Of a stretch of DNA of 15,214 bases, positions 1 to 9,519 are shown one piece after another. Each line of letters opens with the position of its first letter. The stretch's first letter is position 1. Under the pieces are notes generated by a model. That model searched no databases and was not told where the DNA came from. It saw only the letters and a program-made list of their open reading frames with translations. This DNA comes from Chloromonas sp. AAM2. Taxonomy: Eukaryota; Chlorophyta; Chlorophyceae; Chlamydomonadales; Chlamydomonadaceae. The DNA lies in NCBI GenBank assembly GCA_004335635.1, contig QAXH01004777.1, forward strand, positions 1,014 through 16,227, given 5' to 3'. The translations under genes were made by a program, and so were the position numbers.

Positions 1-44
<44 letters not shown>
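1..44. repeat. (TG)n microsatellite
   Basis: Twenty-two uninterrupted TG dinucleotides at the left edge of the window. The array probably continues to the left, so its true length is unknown. A degenerate TG/TC-rich relative lies at 583-611. Confidence 0.97.
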
Positions 45-47
<3 letters not shown>

Positions 48-188
48 CGCACATGGGGTGAAAGGCGGGGTGAACATCGCGTGTTGTGGTAGACGGTGCA
101 TTGCCACTTCTGGGACAGCAAATCAGGACTAGACAAGAACTACAGTGTCAGAAGACAAAATGGGTGTGTGACCCATCTGCCCGGTACC

Positions 189-389
189 TCAGAAGTCTGT
201 AATGTAAGTCGCCACCAAGTGTTCCAGCTGCTTCACTCTCTTGAGCAAACTCGTGTGTTGCGCACGGAGACGCCCCACAGCCTGTTTCCAATTCTCCTTT
301 CTCGCTCGCTCTGCCAATGGCGGTGCATCGAGGGATGGCGTCTTCTGCCCTTCGTCCAGTGGAGACTCCTCTGTTGCTTCGTTTGACAT
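189..389 (-). CDS. Small acidic/coiled-coil protein (candidate)
   Basis: Uninterrupted 66-codon ORF from ATG (389-387) to TGA (191-189); product not recognised. Residues 1-23 are polar and acidic (MSNEATEESPLDEG...). From residue 27 it becomes basic and helical. Hydrophobic or heptad-core positions fall at W34, V38, L41, H45, L48, V52, L55 and V59, an exact 4-3-4-3-4-3-4 spacing, so about four heptads of a short parallel coiled coil are predicted. Such small proteins often act as oligomerisation or adaptor subunits, but no role can be assigned here. It has no obvious TGTAA downstream before the TG microsatellite at 1-44. It could also be one exon of a larger gene, with GTGGCG after residue 58 as a possible donor. 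The regular heptads argue against chance; the short length argues for caution. Confidence 0.38.
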   Translation of the reverse strand: MSNEATEESPLDEGQKTPSLDAPPLAERARKENWKQAVGRLRAQHTSLLKRVKQLEHLVATYITDF

Positions 390-582
390 AGTAGGCCTCT
401 ACAGGCGCTGTTGGATGACGCAGATGGTGTCATTCTTATTATTCAGGTCAGTGCATGTGTTTCATGTATGGTGACCTATAGGGCATGTCACTGTATACAG
501 CATGTATCCCATATGTTCAAGAACTGTCCCAGAACTCCCGCAGTGGGGCACACTGAAATGAACATGGTCAGTTCAATTCGAA

Positions 583-611
583 GTGTGTGTGTTTGTGTCT
601 GTGTCTGTGTT
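583..611. repeat. Degenerate TG/TC microsatellite
   Basis: A TG run interrupted by TT and TC steps (GTGTGTGTGTTTGTGTCTGTG...). It is a decayed relative of the pure array at 1-44. Confidence 0.85.
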
Positions 612-807
612 TCCTTTTTCACGCTGTTCCTGAAGTTTTACGGTGACAGCTGTGCTTTTGGTTTCCATCCTCATGGAAGATTCCTGCACTTGGGCACCGG
701 TCCAGGTTAATTTATGTATTGTAAGAGTAGAGGCATAGGGAGACGTGAATTTGCAAGGATGGCCAATGAACCCCTGCCCACTATCCTCAGCTCAGTCCCC
801 ACAACGG

Positions 808-870
808 GCACCTACAACACCAGTTCCAGTGACAGTCACAAATTGTCCCAGAATTGGCAAACTTCTTTTT
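808..870 (+). repeat. Dispersed repeat, copy A (GAAYTGTCCCRGAA family)
   Basis: Shares with copy B (1311-1370) a GGCAC..TACAACACYAGTTCC block, then AATTGTCCCAGAAYTGGCA and a T-rich tract. Similarity extends over about 60 bases, so this is a shared element and not a chance short match. Confidence 0.75.
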
Positions 871-1310
871 TGTGCCTAAGATTAGTGTATAGGGTTAGAC
901 TATCCTTTTAGACACAGCATGACTGTTAATTAGACTGCCGCTTCACCAGCCTGTCCACCGCTCTTGTGTTGGCTGTTTTATGCTGCTGGCCGTCTTGGCT
1001 CGGTGGGTAGGGTGCATGGCTGACGCTGCACTCCTGCTTGCTGAATAACTTGCCCCACGCACACGGTAATACACATGTGTGCCAATGCCTAGTCAATTTT
1101 GAAGAGCCGCAACTGCCAAAGACTGTGTAATGCAATCCTTTCATGTAATGCATGAAAGTGTCCTGAACGTGTGTGTGGTTCACATAGTGAGAGATGCTGG
1201 CAGCATTGGCACCTGCCAAAAACAAGCCTGACACACACAGTCACTGGGTGGCCACAGTTCCTGTGAGAACCATGCACAGCAAATTGCGACCCCAGGCTGA
1301 AACTGGCTTC

Positions 1311-1370
1311 CGGCACTCTTACAACACTAGTTCCCAGAAGGAATTGTCCCAGAACTGGCACACTTTTTTT
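1311..1370 (+). repeat. Dispersed repeat, copy B (GAAYTGTCCCRGAA family)
   Basis: Aligns with copy A upstream of the core, and with copy C (9850-9913) through AAGGAAYTGTCCCRGAACTGGCAMAC followed by a T run. All three copies end in a T-rich tract, like the poly(A) end of a retroposed sequence read from the other strand. Confidence 0.75.
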
Positions 1371-2326
1371 ATTATAAATAGAGCCCGAGGACGTCAAGCA
1401 ACATACTAAAAACTCGATTGACCGAGACAGCATCAGCAAATCGTTTACAGACGAGTGCCTCCGAGCATTCCGAGATGGCAAGGCTGTTACAATTTATAAA
1501 AAGAATTAAAGATTCATAAGACAAAATGTTCTGTTCTCCAATGAAACATCCCCTGGCAGCCTGTCTTCCTGCAGCTTCCCAACAAGCTTCCTGTGAAAGT
1601 ATTCAAAAGCGTTCTTATCTTGTTCAACCCAGACGGGTGTGCAGACATGGCACGATCCATACGTCACACGATCTGCCTGAGCTGCACGCTGCTGATGGCA
1701 TGGCCCGAGTCAACAATGCACTCGAGACGATCCCCACACAGTTTCACGAGCCTCAAGCTTCCAGCAACCCGTGGCAGGACGTGGGATGCTGTTGTGTATG
1801 CACTGAGTGACCTCACAGCTGGCATGCCACTGTACGCACACTTTCTGGCTGACTAGGCCGGAAAGCGCGCTGGCCTGAAGGTCGTCACCTGAAGAAGGGT
1901 CTCCATCTGGCAAAAGTGGTACGTGCGGATGAAACGCAAATGTAAAAGCACCCTCTAACGGCTAGGGCTTTCCGACGATTTCCTTTGCGCTAGACCTCTC
2001 CATCTTATACCGTACGTACCAAGCACACCTCGTTGGCGCTCCTTGAATACACCAGGGTTTGGACCATCCTGCGACTTGAACCAGGTTTCTTCTCTTGACT
2101 TGAGTCGTGCGTAGGTATGCCTTGCGCACTGCAACAAGAGTCAAACCAGAAGAGTCGCCTGGCCTGGACAGTCGCAGTTCACTGCCTTGGCTAAAGCGGG
2201 CGGTAGCCTCATCCTATCCTGCAAGCGGTGCAACTGGCAACCTGCTCTGCTTCTGTTGCAATGCAATCTGAGTCTTGACAAGGCTTTGTTGACGTCTGCG
2301 CGTGTGCTGTAGGACTTGGCTCGAGG

Positions 2327-4369
2327 ATGCAGCGGAGCCGCTCAATGGCCGCATCGGATGACTGGCACCTGGTCTCTGGGCATTCAGAAGATGAGGGCAG
2401 CGAGAGGTGCGCGGGGATGCGGGGATTATTCAGTCCAGTCAGGCCGAGTCAGCCGGGCATTTCAATTGGTTGGCCAACACAAGTGAGCTTTGCTTGTTTT
2501 TTGCCAGGTCCATGTCCACACAAGCCGGCAGCCGGCCACAAACACCAGCTGTAAGCCTAAACGCCGATCATGCAACGGAGCTGGGGAGCGAGTGCCCACC
2601 CACACCGGAGGTGCGTCCTAGAATCGTCACTGGATGTTGCACATGGTATAGCTAGCAAGTTTGGTCCAGGTACACTCGACTGTTGAGGGCGGTACACTTG
2701 ACCGTTGTCTGTTCGCTTGGCCAATCACGTGTGGAGCAAACACAGCAAATAAAACTTGTGTACTTGGCTGTCACGTCTCAGAGCGAGCGCCTTGCTGACA
2801 CCGTCCTGTGTGCCCCTTTTGGAACGGGCGCTCAACCATCCAGGACTGGCACTGGTACCCATGCTGTGAGTTTGTCTGGGCCTGGCAATGCTGCATGTTG
2901 AGTACTGTGACTGTGTATGTTCACTGAGGAAGTGTTTACTGTGGGAAGCTGATTAGTTCGGAAAGCTGGTTAGTTCATTTGTTTATTTTGTACTGCACAA
3001 TGAGCTAAGAATGTTGAGAAGACTGAATTTCTCATCAACCAAGCAAAAGATTCAGGCCATACCTCCTCGCCAAGAAGACCGCTCCTGTGGCACTCACATT
3101 CCAAGTGCTAACCCACTGCCATGCAAAGACTTTCATTTGCCCTGACCATGCTTACGCCTTGCCTTGTCCTCAGGCGAACAGCAGCGTCGAGGCGTGCGGT
3201 GCCGAGGTGGTGAGCCTGCACTGCCTGCAAAGCCTGTCGCAGGAGGGGCCACTGGAGGGCTTCGCTCTGCAGCGGTCATCTACAGCCAGCCCTGCACTGC
3301 CTGCCCCAAACAGCACCGCACCAGTGTCCGATGCAAAGTCAATTTCCGCTGCCGCTGTGGAGGTTGAGGCAGTTGAGGGCGGTGAGGAGGACGTGGACGC
3401 AGCCACCGGCTGGCAGGGTCTGGACGGCACCCACCTGGCGGGCATGGACGCGCTGGTGGAGCTCATGGAGGGACTGGTGAGGGAACCACATGCACACGCA
3501 GCAGTCAAGTGTGCCAAGGACCCATGTGCAAGCATGACCAAAACTATGTCCCATGTGATGGCAAGCTCAGCAGGGATCAACGCCAATAATTTGCACAACC
3601 ACACATGTCAGGTCGTGTAGCTGCCTTGCCGGGATACAGGGACACCTGTCTTGCACTCTGGTGCTCGTGGTAGTTCTCAGTTGGCAGGCTACATGGCACA
3701 GTCTATCCGGCTACGAATCAGTCCAGCTCAGCGTCAGGCTATTGTTTGACTGCTGCTGCTCCTGCTTGTGTGCGCAGGGCTGGGGCAGTGGTTGCATGTT
3801 GGACGCCTGCCGCGCCGGGCTGTTGGGTGCCCAGCACGCCCTCCAGATGGTTCATCAGACCACCTCCCATGGTGCCGCCATGGCCCGTCAGGGCGCGCAG
3901 GCCCGGCTGTCGCGGCTGCTGGCCTTCGTGGGCAAGCTGCAGGGCTCGGGGAGCCCCGCAACAGGCCTGCTGGTGTCAGCCCTGGGCCTCACCACCCTGG
4001 CCACGCTGGCGGGCCTGGTGTTCTTCATGGGCCGCTGCCGCCACCTCAGCAACGCACTGCAGCAGCGCGACAGGGTGGGTCAGGACGCTGCCAGGACACT
4101 GTTTGTGCTGTGAAGGCCTTGGATGTGCTGCCTTCGAGCAAACCAAAAAGGGTGTTCAAGGCTTGTCCCGGCCTTGTATGCTTGTCAGAAGAAATGGCTG
4201 CCACTTGCCAGCACACCGTCCCTTGATACGCATTGCGTTGCAGGAGTACCTGCGCCTGGTGACCAAGGTGCTCAACCTCCAGGCCGCGCTGACACAGCCC
4301 ATGTCGGGGCCCGTGCTGCGCCACACCACCAGCCTGCTCTCGGGCCTCGTCACCTCGTCACTCATGTAA
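2327..4369 (+). CDS. Single-pass membrane protein with N-terminal LIR/AIM-like motif
   Basis: Five exons: 2327-2406, 2508-2610, 3174-3476, 3778-4074, 4244-4369; 302 codons plus TAA. Introns have GT-AG ends; exon 1 ends in phase 2 and the later junctions are in phase 0. The N terminus has the motif DDWHLV (W13, V16) after acidic residues and before another acidic run (EDE), matching the [W/F/Y]xx[L/I/V] ATG8-interacting consensus. Residues 28-140 are Ser/Ala/Glu-rich and probably disordered. Exon 4 carries an amphipathic stretch and one membrane helix at about 225-246 (GLLVSALGLTTLATLAGLVF), followed by RCRH and a 50-residue tail. Plant ATI-type ATG8-interacting proteins share this layout, but sequence homology is not shown. 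The family is not recognised; an organelle-membrane adaptor is an inference. The TAA stop lies inside a TGTAA. Confidence 0.72.
2739..2806 (+). repeat. Dispersed repeat R2, copy 1 (intronic)
   Basis: Lies in intron 2 of the 2327 gene. Its core, AACTTGTGTACTTGGCTGTC followed by ACGTCTCAGAGCGAGCGCCT and TGCTGACAC, matches 5261-5306 with two substitutions and a 3-base gap over about 46 bases. I could not identify the ends of the element. Confidence 0.75.
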
Positions 4370-5274
4370 AGGGGTGCACACCCAAGGACGCAATGGACAT
4401 CAATAAGGTCCGCTTTTCAACGCATCCTGTACGATTAATTGTAGGCCAGTTACGTTGTGGACAGCATGTTTGAAAGCATCGCGTCCCAGTGTAGCTGCCA
4501 CTGTATCATGGCTTGTTATGCTCTCCACCGGCTTATTTCAACAGTACAGTTGACGAGTGTTGCTGCCTTTTTTCCTGCCTAGCAGCTGGTTCAGCAATCC
4601 GCAAAGATTTGTGTTGACTGAACTAGTGACTAGTGACCGAATGTTTGGACTAGATGTTGTGCCTCTATGATCGGCCTCTATGAATGAAGCTGAGTTCACG
4701 TGTCTGGAGTGGGATATGAACTTCTGCTGCCAGCTATGGCCGCACGCAAAGACATGGATGCGTGGCATGGACGTTCAGAAGCCTGCCTCTGTACCTGGTA
4801 TAATTCAAAACGCAGCAAAGATGATGTGCATGGCAGCGCATGTGAGGGCTCAAGCTTTGGACCGCATCAATCAACACTGTTTCTATTGATGACCGTTTCC
4901 GACATTAAAGACGTATGCCATTCAGACTGTCAGTGGTGTTTGGCTTCTGACACTGCGTGCGGACTGTACATTACTGACATTCTGACTCATGCTGTTAGCT
5001 ATGACTGTTGCTACTTACGCGGGCTGACGCACTATACGCGACACCTTACCAACAACGCATTTGATTCTTGTGGTACAGCTGAGAAGCATGCAGATTCTTG
5101 CAGCACCTTGCCTGTTTGCCCGGCAAGTGAGTGGTCTGCTCTTTTCGCATTGACTACCCGAACTGCCTGTTCCACTGCCTGCACTGAGGGTGTTGCTGTA
5201 AAACCGGATAGGTCAGCTGAAAGGCAACAGGAAACCATGCTGGCGATCACAACGTCTCACAACTTGTTTGGCTG
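4370..5274. other. Convergent intergenic region
   Basis: Lies between the stop of the plus-strand gene (4369) and the predicted stop of the minus-strand ERGIC gene (5275). No coding exon is supported. It should hold both 3' UTRs. A TGTAA on the plus strand at 5197-5201 is the first downstream signal for the 2327 gene after the one overlapping its stop. A 22-base repeat (R3) lies at 5020-5041. Confidence 0.5.
5197..5201 (+). terminator. Candidate TGTAA polyadenylation signal for the 2327 gene
   Basis: TGTAA is the usual poly(A) signal of chlorophyte algae. This copy lies about 830 bases past the TAA stop. The only closer one overlaps the stop itself (4365-4369), which would leave an unusually short 3' UTR. 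Confidence 0.3.
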
Positions 5275-5306
5275 TCACGTCTCAGCGCGAGCGCCTGGCT
5301 GACACG
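5261..5306 (+). repeat. Dispersed repeat R2, copy 2 (overlaps ERGIC stop region)
   Basis: Near-identical to part of 2739-2806. On the minus strand it encodes the last residues and the TGA stop (5277-5275) of the ERGIC-like protein under the favoured gene model. Confidence 0.75.
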
Positions 5307-8109
5307 TGAACGTCCGGAGAGTCAAGGCTGTCTCTGATGAGGTGTGAGGCGCGGGTGGAGGCAGGGGTGTCTTACACGTGCTGACGCCAAACCGCTGTAT
5401 AAAATCCACTGCCAGGCCCTGTACAACAGGTGACATGAGGTGGTCGCTGAGCAGGCCAGATACTGAAAATCAGCAGAAAAGCCACCCTTTTTCATCCATG
5501 AGCATGTGTGAACCTCTGGTGGGAGTGTGACACTTTTAAGACGGCTGGTTGAGTCTGGATTCATGCGCTGAGGTGTGGTCATGGGCTGAGCCCACTGAGC
5601 AGCCAGTGCACATGTCGGTCGAGCATCCCTGCGCAGAAAGGCAGAGGCAAGATTGTGATGCACGATCATCGCAACATGCTGTGCCCACGCAGCTTGCAAG
5701 CTTGAGGCACACACACCACGCCGCAAGCAAAATAATCCGATAGCACTGCATTGTGCTGCGTGGACAGTCCGCTGCCTTGCAGGGTACATCCCTGTGCTCA
5801 GTACCCCAACAACACTGAACACAGTAGCGGGTGCACCATGCTCAGTGGCCCGTGCTGTGCACTCACGTGTGATTGCGAACACGCCGCCCACCACCGCTGA
5901 GATTCGCACCACGTAGTGCAGGATTGAGGGCGGCACCTCGTTGAGCGTGACCACAATGGGCGACAGGTCGTACATGAGGTCGAGAGCGGGGGCACGGCTG
6001 CCGTCCATGGGCAGGGGTGTTGAGTACTCAGATACGCTGTACTGGTGCGTCTCGGTCACGCCGCCCAGACGGCTGTAGTACTCAGTGGGAACAACCTGCA
6101 CCCAGACACGTCACAGAAAGAGTTGGGATACGTGGCTACACGCATCAGGAAAAAAAAAACCGTGTACGCAGATGCACGTGCACAGCGCCGTATCCGCACA
6201 CTGATGTGGTCAATGATGTGCACATGACTTGAAGCTGGCCTAGGGAATGGCCCGTCTGACGATGGAACCAGCACATGAGACATGCGAGCTCTGGGAAATA
6301 GCCTCAAGCTCGCAGACTTGGCAGCGGCGCTTACACAGGCACAATAGCTGGCATCTTTTGCGCTGCTTAGGTCCCTTGTTGCATAGACCCGGTTGGCTTT
6401 TTGACGCATGCGGGTGAGCAGACCAGCGTAGTCTTGCGCCGCGCCTGTCTCCCATGCCCAATACACGCAGCAGTGCGCCTGGCAACTCACCTTGAGAAAG
6501 TACTTGAAGCTGGCAAAGTTGGTGTCCAGGATGCGCGAAAACCCATCCAGGGGCCTGACCTGCCCGGGGAAGTGCGGCCCAAAGGCCACGTGGTGGATCA
6601 CATGACTCATGTTGAGCAGGTGGGGCACACTGTGACCCCGCAGCAGCTGCGCAGGACGCACACGACCATTGGACGTCAGGCGCAGCCGGGCGTCAGTTGG
6701 ACAGGCCGGCAGGCAGTAGGTGTGAACACTGGCGCTGCCAAGACACGTAGTGGCCTCCTCCCAACTCCATGTATGCTCAAGCACTGGGGCAAGCGCTCAA
6801 GCAGGGTGCACGCCTGTCGGGTCGGGTTGCATGCAACTTGCGCGTCATGCTCGACTTGCCTGTGGCAGCATTTGGAAGACCATTTGCTGGTGCACTGACA
6901 CATGCACCCGCCCGGCCACTCGCTTGACCTTGAGGCTCGCGCTCAGGTGGCAGCCCTCGTGCGCCCCGCTCTCCTCCTCCATCTCAGTCAAGTGCTGTGC
7001 ACAACAAGCAGTCCGACAGTGCAACTTGAAGCCGGACAAACATTTACAGCACACATGCCCGTTTCTGCCAGCCTCTTGGGCTGCCTGCTCACCAGATATG
7101 TTTGACATAAGGGCCATTCCCTTATCAGCATGCGAACACACCGCCGCACCTTGGGTCGTGTCCCACCCCTGTTCCCTCCGCTCGCCCTCCTATCACCTTC
7201 ATAGCCGTGTTGAGGTTGACGTTCATCACGTTGCCACCAAAGCCGTCCTCCACCATCTCCTGTGATTGCGGTGTGATGTACTCCCGCTTGCCGATGCGTC
7301 GTCCCACCGAGTCCAACCGCACCTTGTGCACTTGCATGTCATGGGCAAAGCTGGCATCGCTCTCTGCCGTGCCTGAGATGTCTAACACGTCTAGACTGAG
7401 TACTGCGATCAACAAAGGAGATTGCACTTGTTTGGCGAGCACGCAATTAGGAAGCTGTCATGGCCTGCACGACCTTGCAAATTGCAAATGCTGATGGCCC
7501 ATTGCTAGCCACATGTCTGTGAGCTCAATCTGCATGGAGTAACGATCGAGCACGTGAGTACACTGCTTAGCGGGTGGTTGCCCGCGCCAGTGCGCCACTG
7601 GACGGCGTCTCATACATGCAACAGGTTGTGCAAAGACATGGCACCGCACAGGCACTGTCACACAACTTGCTGCTCACCTACCTGCACACGGAATGGCTGG
7701 GAAGGATACGTCTATCGTAATCGGCAAGTCGTGCCGTCTCGCCAAGTCCACTGACATCTGTGCAGGGCACACAAGCAACTCTGGATCAGGCATGCACTGA
7801 CACATCAGAGGCACATGCTGCAACTCAATGCTTCACAGCTCGCACCTTGGTGGCTGTATGAAGACTCCAAAAGTGCATTGTTTCATGGATGAAGAGGAAC
7901 AAGCCAAACGCAGCCCCAAAGGCCGTAACTGAACGGCAAGCACGGCACAGCAGTCGTGCAATACAATCCGAGGCAAGCATGCGCAATAGCTTTCAACCAT
8001 GTCTGCTCTGTTGGCCCCACACCCCACCTGCAGCACCATGGTACGTTTGTTGAACCAGATGTGACTCTGGCCTTGCGTAAGCGGAGAAGGACGAAAGCCG
8101 GAGCTTCAT
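5275..8109 (-). CDS. ERGIC/Erv41-Erv46-family cargo receptor (ERGIC3-like)
   Basis: Eight exons: 8109-8028, 7928-7846, 7562-7474, 7395-7197, 6994-6860, 6646-6491, 6095-5867, 5408-5275; 368 codons plus TGA, with all phases compatible. ERGIC3 is about 383 aa. These proteins cycle between ER and Golgi in COPII/COPI vesicles and retrieve ER residents. Visible family features: short cytosolic start MKLRLSSFSAYARPE; first membrane helix at about 26-45 (GAAFGLFLFIHETM); LDVLDISG at 86-93; EGC with LKVKRVAG at 164-179, the family's conserved 'EGC..Y..L.VNKVAGNFH' block; SHVIHHVAFG and FPG..RPLDG in exon 6; VVPTEYY, QYSVSEY and YDLSPIVV in exon 7; second helix near 305-325 with VVGGVF. The ERGIC3 cysteine-rich luminal insert is missing. 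Intron 5 is GC-AG. The last exon is the weakest call: an acceptor 10 bases earlier gives 5418-5372, ending at a TAA (5374-5372). Confidence 0.85.
5372..5376 (-). terminator. TGTAA at alternative ERGIC stop
   Basis: On the minus strand TGTAA overlaps the TAA that would end the alternative last exon. Under the favoured model it lies inside the coding sequence. No other minus-strand TGTAA was seen between here and 4370. Confidence 0.25.
6647..6859 (-). other. GC-AG intron (ERGIC-like gene, intron 5)
   Basis: The upstream exon ends ...CTGCCACAG and the intron starts GCAAGT, the standard strong context for a GC donor. The acceptor is TCCTGCGCAG. The join is phase 0 and brings the VAGRVHVS exon next to the SHVIHHVAFG exon in the order the family requires, so the non-GT donor is well supported. 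Confidence 0.8.
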
Positions 8110-9453
8110 CGCGACCGCGTTGTCTGTGTTCAGGCGCGGAGGTAAGACATGCACCTGCGGTGTCCCCAGCACATCGGATCTAGCAACTGTTGATGCGGGG
8201 AAAAACGTCCAACGACTTGTCCCTGGCGCTGCGCGCATCGCATTCATGCAGCATGTTGGCTGCTAATGCAAGCGTCTGTCTCCAGCCAAGGCTTGATATT
8301 TCTTGCACGGGCTGACGCACTACACGCGATCATCAAAAGCCAATTTAAAGCGGGTTCGATACCACTGCTGAAAGTGAAGCTACTCGGAAGAAGAGCACAG
8401 CCAGCAATTACAGGAAAACTCATGTGCAAGTCCCATGTGCAAGACCCGGAGAGGCAAGACTTGCCGTCATTGAGAGACCACTCTGGAAGAGCTAGAATCC
8501 TAATGGTGATCTTTGAATCAAGACACTTGACAGTTTCAGGTGGGCAGTTTATCTGGGGCGGATACCTCCCAAAAAGGTAGGATGTTGTAGGAATACAACA
8601 ATACAAATTTGGCTATATGCTGGAACGACTGTTTACTAAGTTAACGTTAATCACACAAAAAAAGAGTTACCTCACGTTAAAAGAAGGAATGGAAGGACAG
8701 TGCCTAACCGCAGGTCTTAATATTCAAGCCTTACGTAGGGTCAGACAATGAAGCAGCGACGCTACTGCTGTGGGTTTGTGGAAAGGAGTGACCGTAGGTC
8801 TCTTGGTCGGTCATATTATAACACGCTCTTCACTTGCTTGCCAGGTGAGGCGAAGCTTCACTCCCCTGACCGTGCGAGGTGTTAAACCATTCGGCAAGTC
8901 CATGCATTGCATTAACTCAAGCGTGGGCAGTGGATGTCCTCCACACAGAGACTGTACCTGCTGTCATGGTGTGGTTGACCGTTTGCTGCAGCACGTTGCA
9001 CTAGTTGCAATTGATTTGAAATTGAAATCAAATCATAAAGTCAAATTTAGATGGTCTCATTGTGAGATTTGCCAATACACTAGCTCTGACACTGACCCTA
9101 ACCCTGACAATCTTTCAATTCATGCCATTTATATGGCTAGCGGGATGCTTTCGGAAGGCGTTCTGTGGGGTGATGGTCACAAGGGCCTCACCACCCCTTG
9201 CTGACACGGCCAGATTTCCCTTTACTAGGAGAAATTTTTGAAATTTGCGCAAGTACTTGCTATTTGCGTTGGACGTCCGGTCGGTGTGCACTTCCTCCTG
9301 GTAACATGTCAGTTGTCAACGGGCATCCCTACCACGTGCCATCATATGGTACAGACAAATAGGGCTATGCGAGGTTGAGGCCCACATGTGCTGCCCCACC
9401 CGCCCCAAGCAACCGCCCGCTGTGGTGATACATCTGACACATCATCCGATCAG

Positions 9454-9519
9454 CAGTCCCCACATCTGTCCACAATCCGTGTCAGTGAGTCAGCCCAGAC
9501 ATCTGTCCACAATCCGTGT
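9454..9519 (+). repeat. Two-copy 37-bp tandem repeat
   Basis: ACATCTGTCCACAATCCGTG plus one more T occurs identically at 9462-9482 and 9499-9519. Each copy is preceded by a CAGYCC block, giving a unit of about 37 bases, the second copy incomplete. Confidence 0.85.

Larger units (their letters stand above)
390..2326. other. Gene-poor stretch with dispersed repeats; 5' flank of the 2327 gene
   Basis: No spliced gene could be assembled here. It holds three copies of the GAAYTGTCCCRGAA repeat (521-535, 808-870, 1311-1370) and a degenerate TG tract at 583-611. A short open segment at about 1382-1510 follows a T-rich tract ending in AG and reads ...SFTDECLRAFRDGKAV... to a TAA; it could be an orphan terminal exon but has no partner. 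The last few hundred bases must contain the promoter and 5' UTR of the gene starting at 2327. I see no convincing TATA box. Confidence 0.5.

Noticed and set aside
1593..1856. Plus-strand 87-codon frame
   Set aside because: Starts with GTG, shows no domain, and overlaps other equally open frames.
3746..4369. Plus-strand 207-codon Pro/Arg-rich frame over exon 4 of the 2327 gene
   Set aside because: It is an out-of-frame shadow of a GC-rich exon and crosses clear splice sites.
8350..8375. GGGTTCGATACC as a tRNA T-arm
   Set aside because: No matching A box, anticodon arm or acceptor stem could be found around it.
8266..8580. Plus-strand 104-codon ORF starting with ATG
   Set aside because: No recognisable motif, an equally long frame on the opposite strand, an intergenic repeat inside its start, and no splice partner. 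Left as uncertain within the intergenic region.
9090..9112. CCCTAACCCTGA as telomere-like sequence
   Set aside because: Less than two units long, so it is within chance.
8770..9204. Plus-strand open stretch of about 144 codons with CxxC-like pairs
   Set aside because: It begins with GTG, not ATG, has no clear acceptor in frame, and resembles nothing I know.
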